In this document: piece by piece, positions 24,101 through 36,940 of the stretch
Position numbering within the stretch: position 1 is the first letter of the stretch
How the letters are laid out: the number at the start of each line of letters is the position of its first letter
Assembly: GCA_009823395.1 (NCBI GenBank)
Contig: CM020501.1
Location: forward strand, 9,483,361 to 9,547,360
Direction: 5' to 3'
DNA length: 64,000 nucleotides
From: Thamnaconus septentrionalis
Lineage: Eukaryota; Chordata; Actinopteri; Tetraodontiformes; Monacanthidae
Translations under genes and position numbers: made by a program
The notes under the pieces: generated by a model
Told to the model about the DNA's origin: nothing
Databases searched by the model: none
The model's input: only the letters and a program-made list of their open reading frames with translations

Positions 24101-26251
24101 ATCTTCCCTCCACTCCACAGTCTGCCTCCCTCGCCGACAGCTCTGGCCAGACTGGAGTGCACCGAGTAAGGCCACGAGGGGGCCGGGGGTCCCCCGAGGA
24201 GTCTGTGTCTGTCATGTTAACAAAGACGCTGGGATACTGTCTGTCTGGAGAATTGGCAAGGGTATTTATGTATTTATACGTCAGGACTGTATAATTTTAA
24301 ACTCAGTATAAACAAATGCGACATTTGTTTTGTATTATATTATATTTGACCTGCTGTTATTCAGGAATTTAACTTTTTTTTGTAGTTTTTACCCAGTGTT
24401 TTTCTTGAAGCTGCTCTAACTGTTCTTGTGGTTTCTTGAGATTTCTTCCATTTGAAAAACTAAAGAGAAACAAAACTGCTTTCTCGTTGATCGGGAGTCA
24501 CTTGAACTCTCTAAAAACAATATTATCAACAAAATGAATCGGCCTATCCTGTGTGAGTTCACCAAGTATCATCATTCTGGTTACATTCATCCAGCAATTT
24601 GAGCCAAGTGCCATCACAAACAACTGTGTGGATTGAGTTTAGGTTCACTAAGGTTTACTGAGGTTTACTAGTTTGTTGTTTCTTTCTATTGCATTATCAT
24701 GTGCGATGTGGGTATTAAGGATACGGCTTGTGAAAGTTTAAAATTAGTTACTAAACATTGAAATTGGCCCCAAACTACAAACACTTCCCCTGTGTTAAAC
24801 TCCAGCGCTGAGCCGTCGCCTGGCATGCGGGTTGGCTTATTCATCTCGGAGACAGACGGTGCCAGTGTGGCCGCCGTGTAATTTACCCGACTTCAGCCTG
24901 TGTGCCAGAACACATCTATCCCTGTGGCCCAGGGGCTCACGTTGCCAGCAGGCCCCGCGGATGTTCGTGTTCGCGCCCGCACGCGCCCGTATGCGTGCGC
25001 GTGCGCGCTGGCTAGTGTGTCGGTGATCATGCGAGCACCGCAGGAAGTGGTGCTCGCGGGTCTCTCGGGGCACAGTTCCAGGTCCCTGGGCCTGTCTACT
25101 GTCATAAGTTCCAGAATGGTGATTACTTACTGCGAAAATAAACACCATTACCTTCTGCCGCCGCCTCGCTGCACTGTAACTTATACATCAAGGAGAGCTC
25201 TGGACCATCAAACATGCAGAGCGCAGTAACAGAAACAGAGTCGGCGCTTGTAGCTTTTCTCGATCCTTCTTCTTTTTTTTCTTTTTTTTTAAGATTCTCG
25301 AACATTTTTGCACGCACTGTAAAAGTCAGCAGAACGGCTTTCATCCCGCAAGCCCTAAAGGACAATCAGAGGTTTTTCAAACACGGTTAAAAGGCAACTA
25401 TCGATCTATACGAGGGGACAGATAGTGAATAACAAAGGCTTGTGTCGGCCACATGCTAAGAGAGGTAGGATGATGGGGTCATTTGAGACTGTTGAAGCCT
25501 TGCAGAGCCAGCAGATGTTTGATCCATCCTCGGCACATCTGGCCCTCAACGCACTCAATCCATTTCACTCGACCTATGTTTTTTTTTTCTAAAGGAAGAA
25601 AAAAAAAATCTTTTCATTGTTCCTCACGGTCCACTAAATTCTCAGATTCCCCCCGTGGCCTGCAATTTGAATTCATCCTCGTTCATACTTGCCCATATAG
25701 AGTAATATTACCATTGGACGCTTTTTTTGGTCTAGCGTGTGATTTATGCTGCGCATTTAAAGGAGGAAAAAAAAGATTTGAATATCTGCAGTCATCAAAC
25801 ATCTACATTTTAAACCGCAAAGAGATGAAATGGAAGTGCAGTGCGACTCCAGAGGCGTGCGGCCGGCTGGGCTGGTGTCATTCTGGGAGTGTCGCTCAGC
25901 TCAACGGCTCCATTGTTTCTTTTTTTTTTGCGCTGTTGAATGCACGCACTGCTGCGCGCCGTACGCCTCTTCTCTTTTTTTTCTGGATTTTTGGAGTGCG
26001 ACGTGACGGGAGGACTGTCAACTCCCTTCTAGCTCCTCAGGCAACTTCCTTCAATAAATGTCACCCCTGTGACCCCTCGGCAAAAACCCCCCGGCAGGCG
26101 GGGCGGCCGTGTCAGCCGGCCGGTGGGCCCAACACAATGTCTGCGCTTGGCCTCGGTGACACGGGGGGGAAGTGCGGCGAGCCGCTGCTGTGTTTGTTCA
26201 GAGGGCCACCTGAAGGCGGGCGGCGCAGGATCGCCCAGCGGAAACATAACC

Positions 26252-26256
<5 letters not shown>

Positions 26257-26314
<58 letters not shown>
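26257..26314 (+). repeat. (GT)29 microsatellite
   Basis: An uninterrupted run of about 29 GT units lies in the large intron. It creates long Val-Cys-type open frames that are not genes. Confidence 0.95.
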
Positions 26315-26317
<3 letters not shown>

Positions 26318-27519
26318 ATCTTCAAAGAGGGGAAAAACACATCTGCAAAAGTGCGTTGTGCCGCTTTTCCTTTTATAGAATCACTCTAATGAGGGGAATG
26401 AAATGCGTCCCTCCGTCTGTGTGAAAACTGAACACGTCTGCCCCGCCGCTAATAACGCGCTCGGCTCTTCCCCATATTTAAACGCACGCGTTGTAACGCA
26501 ATCTTCCGGTGTTTGGGTCTGGCCCTCGTCTGGCAGCGCACTGCAGCACAATGCTATTGATCCCAGTGGCCTTGTGGTCTTCGGGGTTCCTGTCAGTAAA
26601 TGCAATGAGCCAGAGGACCACCCTCCCCCCCTCTCCTCTTCCCTCCCTGTCCTGCGTTAGCACTACAAGCTAAACAGCCATCACAGAAACTCAATACGAG
26701 ACAGACTGCGCCCCAGTCGTTAGACTGCGCTGGTGCCCTGCGAGTCCCCCCCCCCCTTTGCCCCCGTGAGACTCCGGCTAAGTCAATTTGGTGTCGGAGC
26801 AGCATCGCACCTCGCCGACCTGTTTCCCAGCCGAGTGTGTCGCGCTAATACGTCTCTCCATATGAATTACAAGGCTGGTGAGAGGAAGCCAGATGCAATA
26901 AGTATGGATTAGCGAGTGTCCAGGTTCTGTCTGACTCGTGTCGGTGGATGGAAAGTGGCGCGGGGTGGTGGTGGTGGGGGTGGTGAGGGGGGGGGGGCAG
27001 TAATAGCCTCTAACAGGGTGTCTGGCTGTGGCTTGGAGGTGAAATAGGGGCACGGAAGCTTGTGGGATTTCTAAGGAGCTCTGGGAAATAAACTTTCCTC
27101 TCTGCTGCAGGGAGGGGGGGAGGGAGAAGAGGAACGAGGGCTGAGAGAGATAACACTGAAGGAATCATTAGTGGGGAATGAAAGAAAGGAAGAAGCAAAG
27201 AGAGTGCGATGGGCTGGAGATGTTCTCCTTTTTTTTTTTTTTTTTTTTTTTTAAATTATTGATCAATCTGGAGCACTTGAGCTTGTTTGGGTCGGAGGTC
27301 CTGCAAGTGGAACCTCGTCTGCTCCGCGTCTGCCTGGTAATGATTTGATTGGTATTGCGCCCCGCGTGTCGTCCGAGGCGGCTGAGAAGGGAGGAGCGTG
27401 ATGAGGGGCGGAGGGGTGTCGGGGGTGGGGTGGGGTCAGAGGTCAGGAGGGAGGGAGACAAAAACACAAAGGTGGGCGAGGAGGTGAGGTCCGTGGGCGT
27501 CACTAGGAACCGTGTCTGC

Positions 27520-27800
27520 TCTAATCTCCCTACATTGATGGGGATGATTTACAGAGGCCGTGTCATCCCTTTGGCAAAGTGTTTCTCCGCCGCTTTAATA
27601 TTTCATGTTGTTTTGTGCTTGTTGCTGCACAGCCCGGCACCCAGTTGCACCTGCCCGTCTGATTTCCGACCCCTCTGGGACGAGCCGGAGCTGGCTTGCT
27701 GGTAAATTGTTTTTCAACGCACTGTCTCGACGATAGCTTGGAGTTTTGGATAACGACTCGGCCTAATGGGCCTGTTGCCTGCCGCTTAATTCTTCCATTT
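27520..27800. promoter_or_regulatory. conserved-noncoding-element candidate
   Basis: This non-repetitive block (CTAATCTCCCTACATTGATG, CTTTAATATTTCATG, CTTAATTCTTCCATTTAAG) lies between microsatellite-rich stretches. Its base composition differs from the flanks. Confidence 0.25.
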
Positions 27801-28075
27801 AAGAGGAAGCATTAAACACTGAACTCATCGGAGCGTCTTGAGTTGACTTGAGTTTTTAAACCCTAAAATCCCGCCATGTTTGGGCTAAACTTTGTCGGTA
27901 TAAAGAGAAGTTGTGGTCAGGTCAGGACTCGTCAGTTTGACACGAGTAAAGTTTCACTGCTGCAGAATGTGTCACAATACCAGTTGCAAACACTTCATCA
28001 CATATGCATTAACCCCACAGGAAGCCAGTGTGCTTTTCTCATATGTTCCTTGTTGGCTTAATGTTAATGTTTTTT

Positions 28076-28078
<3 letters not shown>

Positions 28079-28122
<44 letters not shown>
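28079..28122 (+). repeat. (AC)n microsatellite
   Basis: About 22 uninterrupted AC units, with a shorter GT run in opposite orientation at 28263-28286. Confidence 0.95.
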
Positions 28123-28125
<3 letters not shown>

Positions 28126-28989
28126 CCGACGCCATGATTGCCGGTGGCAATCCCTGCAGGCAGATGTGGAGTTTGTGCCAGCAGCCTGCTGAGTGAGTAG
28201 GCCAGTGTGCCCCCAGCTCAGTGATGGGCACTACGCTGTGCTGCTTTGATGTATGTCAGTGCGTGTGTGTGTGTGTGTGTGTGTGTACTCTAGAGAGGGC
28301 AGGGTTTGGAGCAGGGGGTGTTGGTGAAACAGCAGAGAGACTGTGTAATCCTTTGACATGCCTGTGGAAAAATACAAGGATCCCTCTGACAGTGGCTCAA
28401 CTCCAGGCTCAGAGGACCCGTTAGCACGCCTGCAGGTTCCCGCATACGGGACTGACTGCGGGCTGTGTGTCCACGCAGGCGCAGGAGCAGGACGTCGCGC
28501 GTTATACAAAAAAATATCAAAATGTTGCTCTGAGTCGCGTCCGCGTGCATGATTAGAATGATTAGAATGATTAGAGTGAGGTGGTTTGAAATTGTCCTGC
28601 TTGGTAAAGCTTCTGCCACTGAGACACGGCAGAGCGCTGACTTTTCTTTCTTGGACGTTTGCTGACATCTGGCTCTGCTCCGTCTGCCTTTGTCTGCCTT
28701 TGGGTTTGAAAGGATGTTGTTGCTCTAATCACAAGGTGAGTCTGCAGCAGAATGAGCCGCATGTGACAAAGGTAGACCCTAAAAAAAACAATAATAATGC
28801 TAATGGTAATTATAATAATGTGTGGAACTCGGCCACTAGCAACATCTTGAGGCTGGCGGCGGCGGTGGTGGTGGTGGTGCTGGTGGGGGGCAAACAGCCA
28901 GCAAATAAAAAGACATTAGACGTATGAATTAGCCACACGTCTAATGTGAGCTCTGTGAAACAATAAGCAGCAAAACAATAGTAGACATT

Positions 28990-29100
28990 TCATCTTCTTA
29001 TTGTCTAATCGCCCATCTGACTGCCCCGCGTAGCTCCCCTCTTAACCCCTGAGATTCTTGCTAATGGCTCTCACATTGGAATTATTTACCATCCGTGGCA
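28990..29100. promoter_or_regulatory. conserved-noncoding-element candidate
   Basis: A short complex block (TTATTGTCTAATCGCCCATC, GAATTATTTACCATCC) with TAAT and forkhead-like cores is flanked by TTG-poor simple sequence. Confidence 0.2.
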
Positions 29101-29320
29101 GGGGGGCAAATGGGTCAAATTGTGTGTGCGTGTGCGTGCGTGCGTGTGCGTGCCTGCAGTGGGGCAGTGGCTGGGAGATGAAGGGTTGGGGACCGGAGGA
29201 GGAGGAGGAGCGGTGCTTTAGCGATGCTTGCTAAAGTGAAAAATCATGCCATTGTGCAGAGGGGCCTGCTGGTGTCCACTGGGAGAAGTGACTACATCCA
29301 CGCTGGCACTCAAGTGCTCT

Positions 29321-29326
<6 letters not shown>

Positions 29327-29364
<38 letters not shown>
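29327..29364 (+). repeat. (CT)n microsatellite
   Basis: About 19 CT units, followed by further CT-rich patches up to about 29590. Confidence 0.95.
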
Positions 29365-29367
<3 letters not shown>

Positions 29368-30133
29368 TCCCCACCTTGTCCCCTACCCCCCCACCCCCCT
29401 CCCCGCTCCCCGGAGGTCCAGTCCAGGTACAAATGGCTATTTGCTGTACAACTCCCACAACATGTTTTTCTGCCTCTGCTCATCCCAAACAGCGTGTTAA
29501 ACACAAAACAAAAAGAGGAAGGCAGAATACGGGACCTCTCTCTCCCCACTCTGTTCTCTCTCTCTCTCTTTCTTTTTAACTCTCTCTTTCTTTTGAGTCA
29601 AGGTGCCGCCGCCGCCGCCGCGCTCGGTGAAGGCAGCTCCGCTTTACGATCAGCCAGTTTGCAGCCTCTTAAGCGTCCCGCCACAAGAGGTCATCGCTCG
29701 TAAAGACGCGAGCCAAACAGGTGAACGTGCAGCTCCGTTGTTAACGGCTGCTCTTAAATGATTTGTAACGACGCTCAGATGAAAGGTGGTGAGGTGAGTG
29801 AGGGCGGTTGGGGGGACTCATGACAAACGATCGGTTCGCACTTCCCGGCTCCGTGTCCCCCTAATTGAGTCACCCAAAAAAAAAAAAACCTGCTCACTTC
29901 TGGATTTAGCCTCGTTAACAGTGGGGAGGGGGAGCTGCTGCGGAGAGATGATGGCTGTCTGCGCAGGAAAAAAACAACAAAAAAAACAAAACAGCGAGGG
30001 ATCAACAGGGGCTGCGAAGCGTCACCTGCCGGGGTTTTAACCCCGCGGTTGCCAACGCCTTCGCAAGTCAGATCAAACACAATGGCAGACAGGCCTTTCA
30101 TAATCACACCTACTGTCACTGAAGCCTCGCTCG

Positions 30134-30137
<4 letters not shown>

Positions 30138-30189
<52 letters not shown>
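30138..30189 (+). repeat. (CT)n microsatellite
   Basis: About 26 CT units, followed closely by GT runs at 30213-30232 and 30341-30378, making a compound simple-repeat cluster. Confidence 0.95.
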
Positions 30190-30190
<1 letters not shown>

Positions 30191-30342
30191 GCTCTGTCAG
30201 ATGCACAGAGACGTGTGTGTGTGTGTGTGTGTTTGTACAAGGGGGTACATGCACTGTAGACACCACCACCCCACCTCCACCCTCCCTCTAATTAGCACGA
30301 GGGACTCCTCGGGGCAATCAGAGGCGAGGTTAATGAGAGGGT

Positions 30343-30380
<38 letters not shown>

Positions 30381-32065
30381 TGGGGGCGTGGGGGTGTCAA
30401 GGTAGGGGTGTGGCAGCAGAGAGAGCGGCGCTGCACTGGTGCTACACACCCCCCCGCCCCACCCCTCCCCTCTTATCACGCTGTCACCCTGAAGGGGCAT
30501 CACGCTCCCGGCACCCACGCTGATGTTTTGCCCTGTGACACGCCACATATGTGCACACGTGTGTGCGTGCGCGCGCGAGCCCTGACACACTTCACCATCT
30601 CCGCTCACTGATTATCGTTCCACCCGTCTTTGTCTCGCATTATCTCCCCCCTCACGTCTCCGCCGTCCGGGCCCCCGGCGTGACAGCGTGTTTCCCATAT
30701 CAGAGGGGATCGCAAGGGAAGGAGGCGGAAAAAAGAGGAAGCGATAGCGGAAGGGAGGGAGGGAGGGAGGGAGACGGAGCCGTCACCGCGGCCTCGGCAG
30801 CTGTCTGTTGTGGCGGGAGAGCGGCGGAGCTGGTGGGAGCCGAGCCGGGCCTGCCAGATGTCACTGCAGAGTGTCGGCTGCACTCAGGCAGCAGAACCAG
30901 CCTCTCATTCCTTCCTCTGTGTCTCATCTGGGTCTCTGTGTCTCATCTCTCTCTCATCTCGCCGCCCTGATCCGCCGCAGGGCCCGGACCGTTGGATCTG
31001 AAGCTCGCCGCTCCGTCTGCACCGTTTCTGTTCTAACGAAGCAGCGGTCGGCGGTGTAGGCACAGAATCGGTCCGGGGCTACGAAATGTTTCCGGGGTCT
31101 TATGGCAACTCTATTAGGACAAACTACATCGCGGTCGGATGAGCTCTATTTATTTGTTTGTTTTTTTTAGGGAAGATCAGATCTCAGGTGTGGTGGATGC
31201 GAGCAGCTGCTGAGGGTTAGCAGCTAGCAGATAGCTAGCTAGAAGCTCTTAAAACAAGTTGATGTTGTCCTTGAAGTGAAGCGAAGAAAGAATAATTAGT
31301 GGAGGGGTGCTTTCTGTTCGGGTCACGGAGGAGCTTCATTGTCATGCAACAGAGCTGGTTCATTGTGGCCGCATCAATGGCAGCAATGATTTCTTATTCT
31401 GTCTATGTAGGTGTGTTATCTGTCTGTCTGGGCTCCAGCAGGCGGAAGACTCTGGCAGTGAATTATGATCCATTATTGCATTTATTGCCATTCCTGCCCT
31501 CATCTTACGACCTTCTTCTGTTCACAATGCAAAGTAATGTTTTCTGTTCACATATGTATGTACATACAGCAATAGAGAGAAAGAGAGTGGCAGAGACACC
31601 CTTGGAAAAGGCTGAGACAGAACAAAATCATTTCTAGGATTTAGAAATTTTCTGCATTAAAAAAAAACAACAACCTGAAACTCAATATGGATTTTTTTCT
31701 TCAGCTAAATTCTCTAATGGTGTCAAGTCATTTCGCCACAGTTTGCCGAGTCTGTCTCCTCTTTGTGTGCGTCTCTCTCAGAATCCCATTACAACCCTCC
31801 TCTGCCCCCCACTCCCCTGGTTGACCTGGAGTGGTGTGATGGCTCCAGTGGCTTCAGTGGCTCTAGTGGCTCTAGTGGCTCATTCATGCTGCTGTCACTC
31901 TGAACACGACGCGATGGGGGAGGACAGAGAAAAGTGGCTGCTGCATTTTTAAAAAGACCACTGCCATTAGGGGCATTTATACAGTAGAGTGACTCAATAA
32001 ACCTCTTGCAGGGACTCACACACACACACACACACACAGACTGGGCCCGCGCCCGCCGAGGGTCA

Positions 32066-32081
32066 CACGTGCATGCACGTG
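32066..32081. promoter_or_regulatory. palindromic double E-box
   Basis: CACGTGCATGCACGTG is a perfect 16-base palindrome containing two canonical CACGTG E-boxes separated by CATG. Canonical E-boxes bind bHLH-ZIP factors such as MITF, USF and MYC. An AP-1 type TGACTCA lies about 75 bases to the left (31990-31996). Binding is inference. Confidence 0.35.
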
Positions 32082-33776
32082 CACTGAGCGCCGGGGCTGA
32101 TAGGCCGAGACACATTAAGCCTCTTTCCAGCGGAGCGGCGGCCGGGCTGGGAGTTACTGCTGCGTGCGCGCACACTCGCTTTATTTGGACATTTCGGGTC
32201 CTTGTGGCAGCGCCGCGGCTTTCTGCACAATGTTTGAGTTGTGTTGCCGTTCGCCTTCGTTTCACTCGCTGTCACTCGCTGCCAAAACAGGACTTAAGGG
32301 TCGCATTCGTCCAAGCAAAACATTGCTCAAAGATTAAAGATATTGGCCTCAGATGGAGCGCCTTTCTTTCATTATTGTTTTTTTTTTTTGTTTCTCCTCC
32401 TCCGTCTGCTGTGAAGAGCCAACGCGGGTAATTTTCTCCCACGTACCTTTTCCTCCCGCCCTCCCTCCCTCCCTCCTCACCCGACTTGTTTCCGTGTCTC
32501 TCACCCGTTAACAATAACGCTCGGGGGGAGTGGGGAGGGAGTGGGGGGGCAGATGCGCGAGGGTAACAGCTCCGCCCGCGAGAGGGAACGACGGGCGGGT
32601 TGGCGGTCGGGCGGGGAGAAAAGAAGAGATAAGAGATGAGAAGAGAAGAGAGGGAAACAGACGGGTAACGCTGCTCACAAGCATCACTTGTCAATTTACA
32701 GCCGCTGCTCCTTGAACCGCAGCGTATAAATTTCCAGCGTGACGTCCGTTTCTAGTCCTTCCAAGCCGACTCGGGGCTCCGTCCCACCAGATCTCCTCCC
32801 CAGACGCACACATGGAAGGAAGGACGGCCCGAGCGCGGACACGGGGCCAGATGTAGCGTGCCTTTTTGCTGTTTTTTTTTATTTATTATTATTTATTTTT
32901 ATTTTTTCTCCCCCCGCCCCCAGGTTTTGAAATGTTGTATCCCCGCCTCAGCCTCCACCTCCTCCCCCACTGGAATGACTGCAGCGGGAGGACGGAGGAT
33001 GGATGGATGGGGTAACGTCTCGGCCGCTTCTAATGTATTTGATGTGGCCGCTGCCATTCAGACGGAGCACATGTGTGCAGGCAGGCCCTCGCTCGCACAC
33101 GTGGGAGCGTGCGACAGTAAATCATGTGTGTGCGTGCATGCGTGTGAGAGTGTGAGCGGGTTCGAGCAGCGCCGGGGTCTGTTGCGTGTTCGGCGGGCGG
33201 ACGGACGGACGGACGCAGGGAGAAGAGTTTGACGCTGCTTCGTCTTCGCGGGGCCCCGACGAGGCCTCGCTTTAATCTCGCTCTTCCTCCACAACGAGAA
33301 ATTGAGGAGAAAAAGACGAGTGAGGAGGAGGAAGGAAGGAAGGAAGGAGGGAGGAGGGCGGCCGAGGGGACCCGGAGAGAAACCTCGGCTCACTGCTGCT
33401 CGTGCCAGATTGATTTTTACTTTGCACTGCCTGTATTTTTAAGGTGCGCAATAACGCTCACCTGCCTACTTGCGAGAAGAAGAAGAAGAAGAAAAAAATC
33501 AAAAAAAAGAAACACAGGCATGATGATGAGCTGTGACTCACATTATAGGGCGACTTTTATCCGAGCTGCTTGCCTTCCGACGCATCACCTTCTTTAATGC
33601 CCTCTGCGGCATCGTAACCAGGGAGCTCTCTGACCCTCGTGGCAGCTCCTCTTAAAATTACGCCCCGCATCAGAAATAGCAGTAATGACTCCCGTTCTCG
33701 GGCCTGCAGCTCATGAGAAACCAAGGTGTGGGCCCGCAGAGCCCGGCATGGAATCCGCAAAAGAAAAACACTCGTC

Positions 33777-33822
33777 GGAGGAGGAGGAGGAGGAGGAGGA
33801 GGAGGAGGAGGAGGAGGAGGAG
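33777..33822 (+). repeat. (GGA)n trinucleotide repeat
   Basis: About 15 GGA units in the large intron. The long Arg/Gly frame over it is an artefact of the repeat. Confidence 0.95.
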
Positions 33823-33983
33823 TGCGAGCCGAGGTCGTCGCGCTAATGCTAAATTGCCTTTCGCGAGTGCAAAAACACCTGGTTCGACTTACAAAAAAAA
33901 AAAACGAAACAAAAAAATAGTGGAGGGCCAGTAGCGAGATTAGCTAAACATGCCCATAAAGGGAGAAAGAAAGTGGCCGGAGC

Positions 33984-33987
<4 letters not shown>

Positions 33988-34036
<49 letters not shown>

Positions 34037-34049
34037 CCTCTCTCTCTCT
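33988..34049 (+). repeat. (CT)n microsatellite
   Basis: A CT tract of about 60 bases with a short TCCTC interruption near the right end. Confidence 0.95.
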
Positions 34050-34423
34050 TATAACAACGAGCTCCTTTTCCCCCAACTGTGTTCATTTCAAAGGGCCGAA
34101 GGAACTCGTGCGCTCGTAACGCGAAGGAATTCATCCGATTCCTGTGAACTCCTGTCACCCCCGCTGGAGGAAAAGTGGCTCGAGCAGCATCTAATTTTAG
34201 CCTCCCGCCGAACAAAACGTGTTGAAAAGAGGGTTGATTTTTGTGTAGGCACGCGGGGCGGTGAAAAGAGAGAAGAAAAACCTCTCGACAGCATTTCACA
34301 GATGGAAAGTCGAGTGGCGGACATCAGCGCCGGATCCGTTTTTAACACTATGAGACAGTTTTCGACTCGCTCGACGGGCGGAACACGTCCGTCCCGTCGC
34401 CGCCTTATACCCTGAATGCAACA

Positions 34424-34835
34424 CGGGGTTGGGGAGTACAAATACTTTGTTACTGTACTCAAGTAGATTTTTCAGATATCCATACTTTACTTGGGTATTT
34501 AAGTATCAGTCTACTCCTCACATTGGAAAAACAAGCCGCTTACTTTTCGAGTCTAAAAGATACAAATTCTGTTCAAAGTAATTCACTTATTACTGTTTTT
34601 GTTGTTCCTTGAAGTGGAGCTATTTGAACTATGCTGTTGTGCACTTCAATATAAAACTGGATCATAATTTAGAGGGAGATTTTGTTAGAGTACCTCGGGT
34701 TCTCAACCAATCCCTTGTTTCATTTATTGCATAAAACAAGCATTTTTTTCTTATTACTTCAGTGCTTTTCAGAGCCTGTACTTTCTTACTTTTACTAGAG
34801 TAAAGGAGTTGAACCAGTACTTTTACTTTTACCGG
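34424..34835. mobile_element. teleost non-autonomous DNA-transposon-like repeat
   Basis: The left end reads GTTGGGGAGTACAAATACTT followed by TGTACTCAAGTAGATTTTT. The right end carries AGTACTTTTACTTTTACC and TTACTTTTACTAGAGTAAA. The two ends form imperfect inverted repeats of the GTA..TACT..TACTC.AGTA type. This pattern is familiar from an abundant fish repeat family, probably a hAT-like MITE; the family is recalled, not searched. The interior is AT-rich without coding capacity. It lies in the large bnc2 intron. Confidence 0.65.
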
Positions 34836-35703
34836 GGTGAGGGGAGGTGAGGGGAGGGGAGGGGGGAGTGTTCCTAGCAGCGGTTACAAAGCTCCAGGAC
34901 ATGTTGGGCGTTTTAGACGCTTGAATCCGGGGGACTGTGTGGAATGTCAGTCCTGGGGGGGCGCTGCGGGGCTGCGGCTCCCGCTGCTAAGGAGACCTGA
35001 TCTGGGACTGATCCCAGGTATTTTACCTTCCTAATTAGGTTTGTCGGCTCAGCAAAGTGAGCGGAGAAAAAAGGGGAAGAGAGAACGAAAAAAAAGAAGA
35101 ACGCTTTGTACCGTGTCACCTCCACGGGTAGGATTTTTGTCAGGGATCAAGACGGAGGCGGCGCTGAGCAGCGGCAGGAAAAAAGGGAAAAGGTGCGATG
35201 GGGCGCCGCCGCTGACATAGTCATTGTCAAACTGTCAGGCGGGTGAACCCGCCACCCCTCCCCTCCCCTTTGGCACGCCGTCCCTGTGACTTTCTTCTCC
35301 CTCTCTCTCTCTAATCACTTTGGAGTCCTCACACCTTCCTGGCTGGCAGCAAAGAGGCTCTGACAGGAAGTCAGCAAAGGGGCTTCAACACCTCTCGCTG
35401 CTGCAGCCCCAAAGTCTCCCTGCTGGAATTCCTGGCAGTCGGTGTTCCGGGGAGCCGTGGCAACTGCCGCCCCTAACACGCACGCACGCTCGGGTACACG
35501 CACACGCACACAGGCAGCCACGCGACTGTGGTCTGGCTGTAATGGCTGCGAACCTCTGGGGGCCTCGCGCTGACCGCTCGCTCCCTCGCTCGCTCGCTGC
35601 TCTTATCTTTGTTTACGCGGAGGGCAGATCACCGTGCGTGTGCCACTGCCGCCGTGCACGAGCGCGCCTGGAATGAGGCTGCGCACATGTGGGCTGAGAA
35701 TTT

Positions 35704-35704
<1 letters not shown>

Positions 35705-35749
<45 letters not shown>
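35705..35749 (+). repeat. (GT)n microsatellite
   Basis: About 22 GT units, followed by a (TGG)n run at about 35828-35853 and a G-run. Confidence 0.95.
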
Positions 35750-35750
<1 letters not shown>

Positions 35751-36278
35751 GGGAGGCGGCGATAAGGCAGTGCCTGGCACCAAAGAACTGGCCGGCAATG
35801 AGCCTTAGATCCTGGAGATGAGAAGGAGGGTGGTGGTGGTGGTGGTGGTGGTGGAGGGGGGGGGGGGCAAACTGAGTGTACAGAAACACGCGCACGCACT
35901 CACACAGGGTGTAGGGACCGGAGGTCACGGTAGGCGGAAGACAATCACTAGCACCAGGCAGCCGTGTTGCCTCCACCTGAGAGCTGCTTTGTGCCAGTTT
36001 GTAACGTCTCTGCGCGCGTATCCTGTGTGTAACGCGGCCGAGGTCGGTCACCTGTGGCGCTTCATCGATCCGCCTCCTTCAGAAGGTTCCCGCCGTCTTC
36101 GTCGATCGCCACCCTTTTGCCTCGTATCGCACAAATGCGCGATTTCCGGGGCCGCTTGTTGTCGTGGGAGGCAGTAAGTCATCACCGCGTCTTTCACAAG
36201 GGATACTGCCAACTGTGTGTGTGTGTGTGTGTGGGATGGGCGGGGGACCGGAGGGGTCAGAGACGCTACTCGCAGGCC

Positions 36279-36280
<2 letters not shown>

Positions 36281-36315
<35 letters not shown>
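36281..36315 (+). repeat. (CAG)n trinucleotide repeat
   Basis: About 11-12 uninterrupted GCA/CAG units, followed by GCTAGCTAGC. Confidence 0.95.
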
Positions 36316-36316
<1 letters not shown>

Positions 36317-36603
36317 CTAGCTAGCAGGTGATGCGTCAGCCGCGTGTTGTTGTTGTTGTCGTCGCTCCTGGTATCACTTTCTGTGTTGCGCCTGCGGCCC
36401 ACAGCGACAGCCGCGGCGTGCTCGGTGGTCCCGGCTCTCAGCCACTTTTTTTACCCGTTTAATAAAAACGGCCCGAAGAGGACGGAGCCAAGCATGTGCA
36501 CGTTGCTGGTGGAGACTTTTCCTCTCTTTTTTTTCCCTCCCCTCTTCACTTTTACAAGAGGCCCTTTTTGTAAGAGGCCCAGGGGCTGGCACTCACCGAG
36601 GCT

Positions 36604-36605
<2 letters not shown>

Positions 36606-36648
<43 letters not shown>
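36606..36648 (+). repeat. (GT)n microsatellite
   Basis: About 21 GT units, immediately left of the enhancer-like block at 36740. Confidence 0.95.
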
Positions 36649-36651
<3 letters not shown>

Positions 36652-36739
36652 TTCTCCCTCAGATTTCCATTTATTATCCATTTATTACTACTATTAGTCT
36701 CCTTTTCATTCGCCCCCCCACCCCACCCCACCCGCCCGC

Positions 36740-36940
36740 CTTCACCTCGGTGAAATTCTAATAAACAATCAGTGCGGCTCCATGCTGAGAGGCTTCGTAA
36801 TGGGCTCCTAATTAGCGACTCCAAACACAGAGAGCGGCTGCTTCACGCCTCGTTTTCTGCACTCATCTGCGCGAAGCCGGATGAATTGATTCCATTTGCT
36901 CGCCACTTAATGCGCTGATTGTTTATTGGCATGGCCGGGG
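36740..36940. promoter_or_regulatory. conserved-noncoding-element candidate
   Basis: The block holds TCTAATAAACAATCAG, GCTCCTAATTAGCGAC, GAATTGATTCC, CACTTAATGCG and GATTGTTTATTGGC in 200 bases free of simple repeats. SOX-like ACAAT, forkhead-like TGTTTA and homeodomain TAATTA cores cluster. This is among the strongest enhancer-like blocks in the window. Confidence 0.35.

Noticed and set aside
25483..26424. A 313-codon plus-strand open frame
   Set aside because: It runs through T-runs and a (GT)29 repeat coding alternating Val-Cys. No domain, no supported splice sites and no similarity are seen; the length comes from stop-poor simple sequence.
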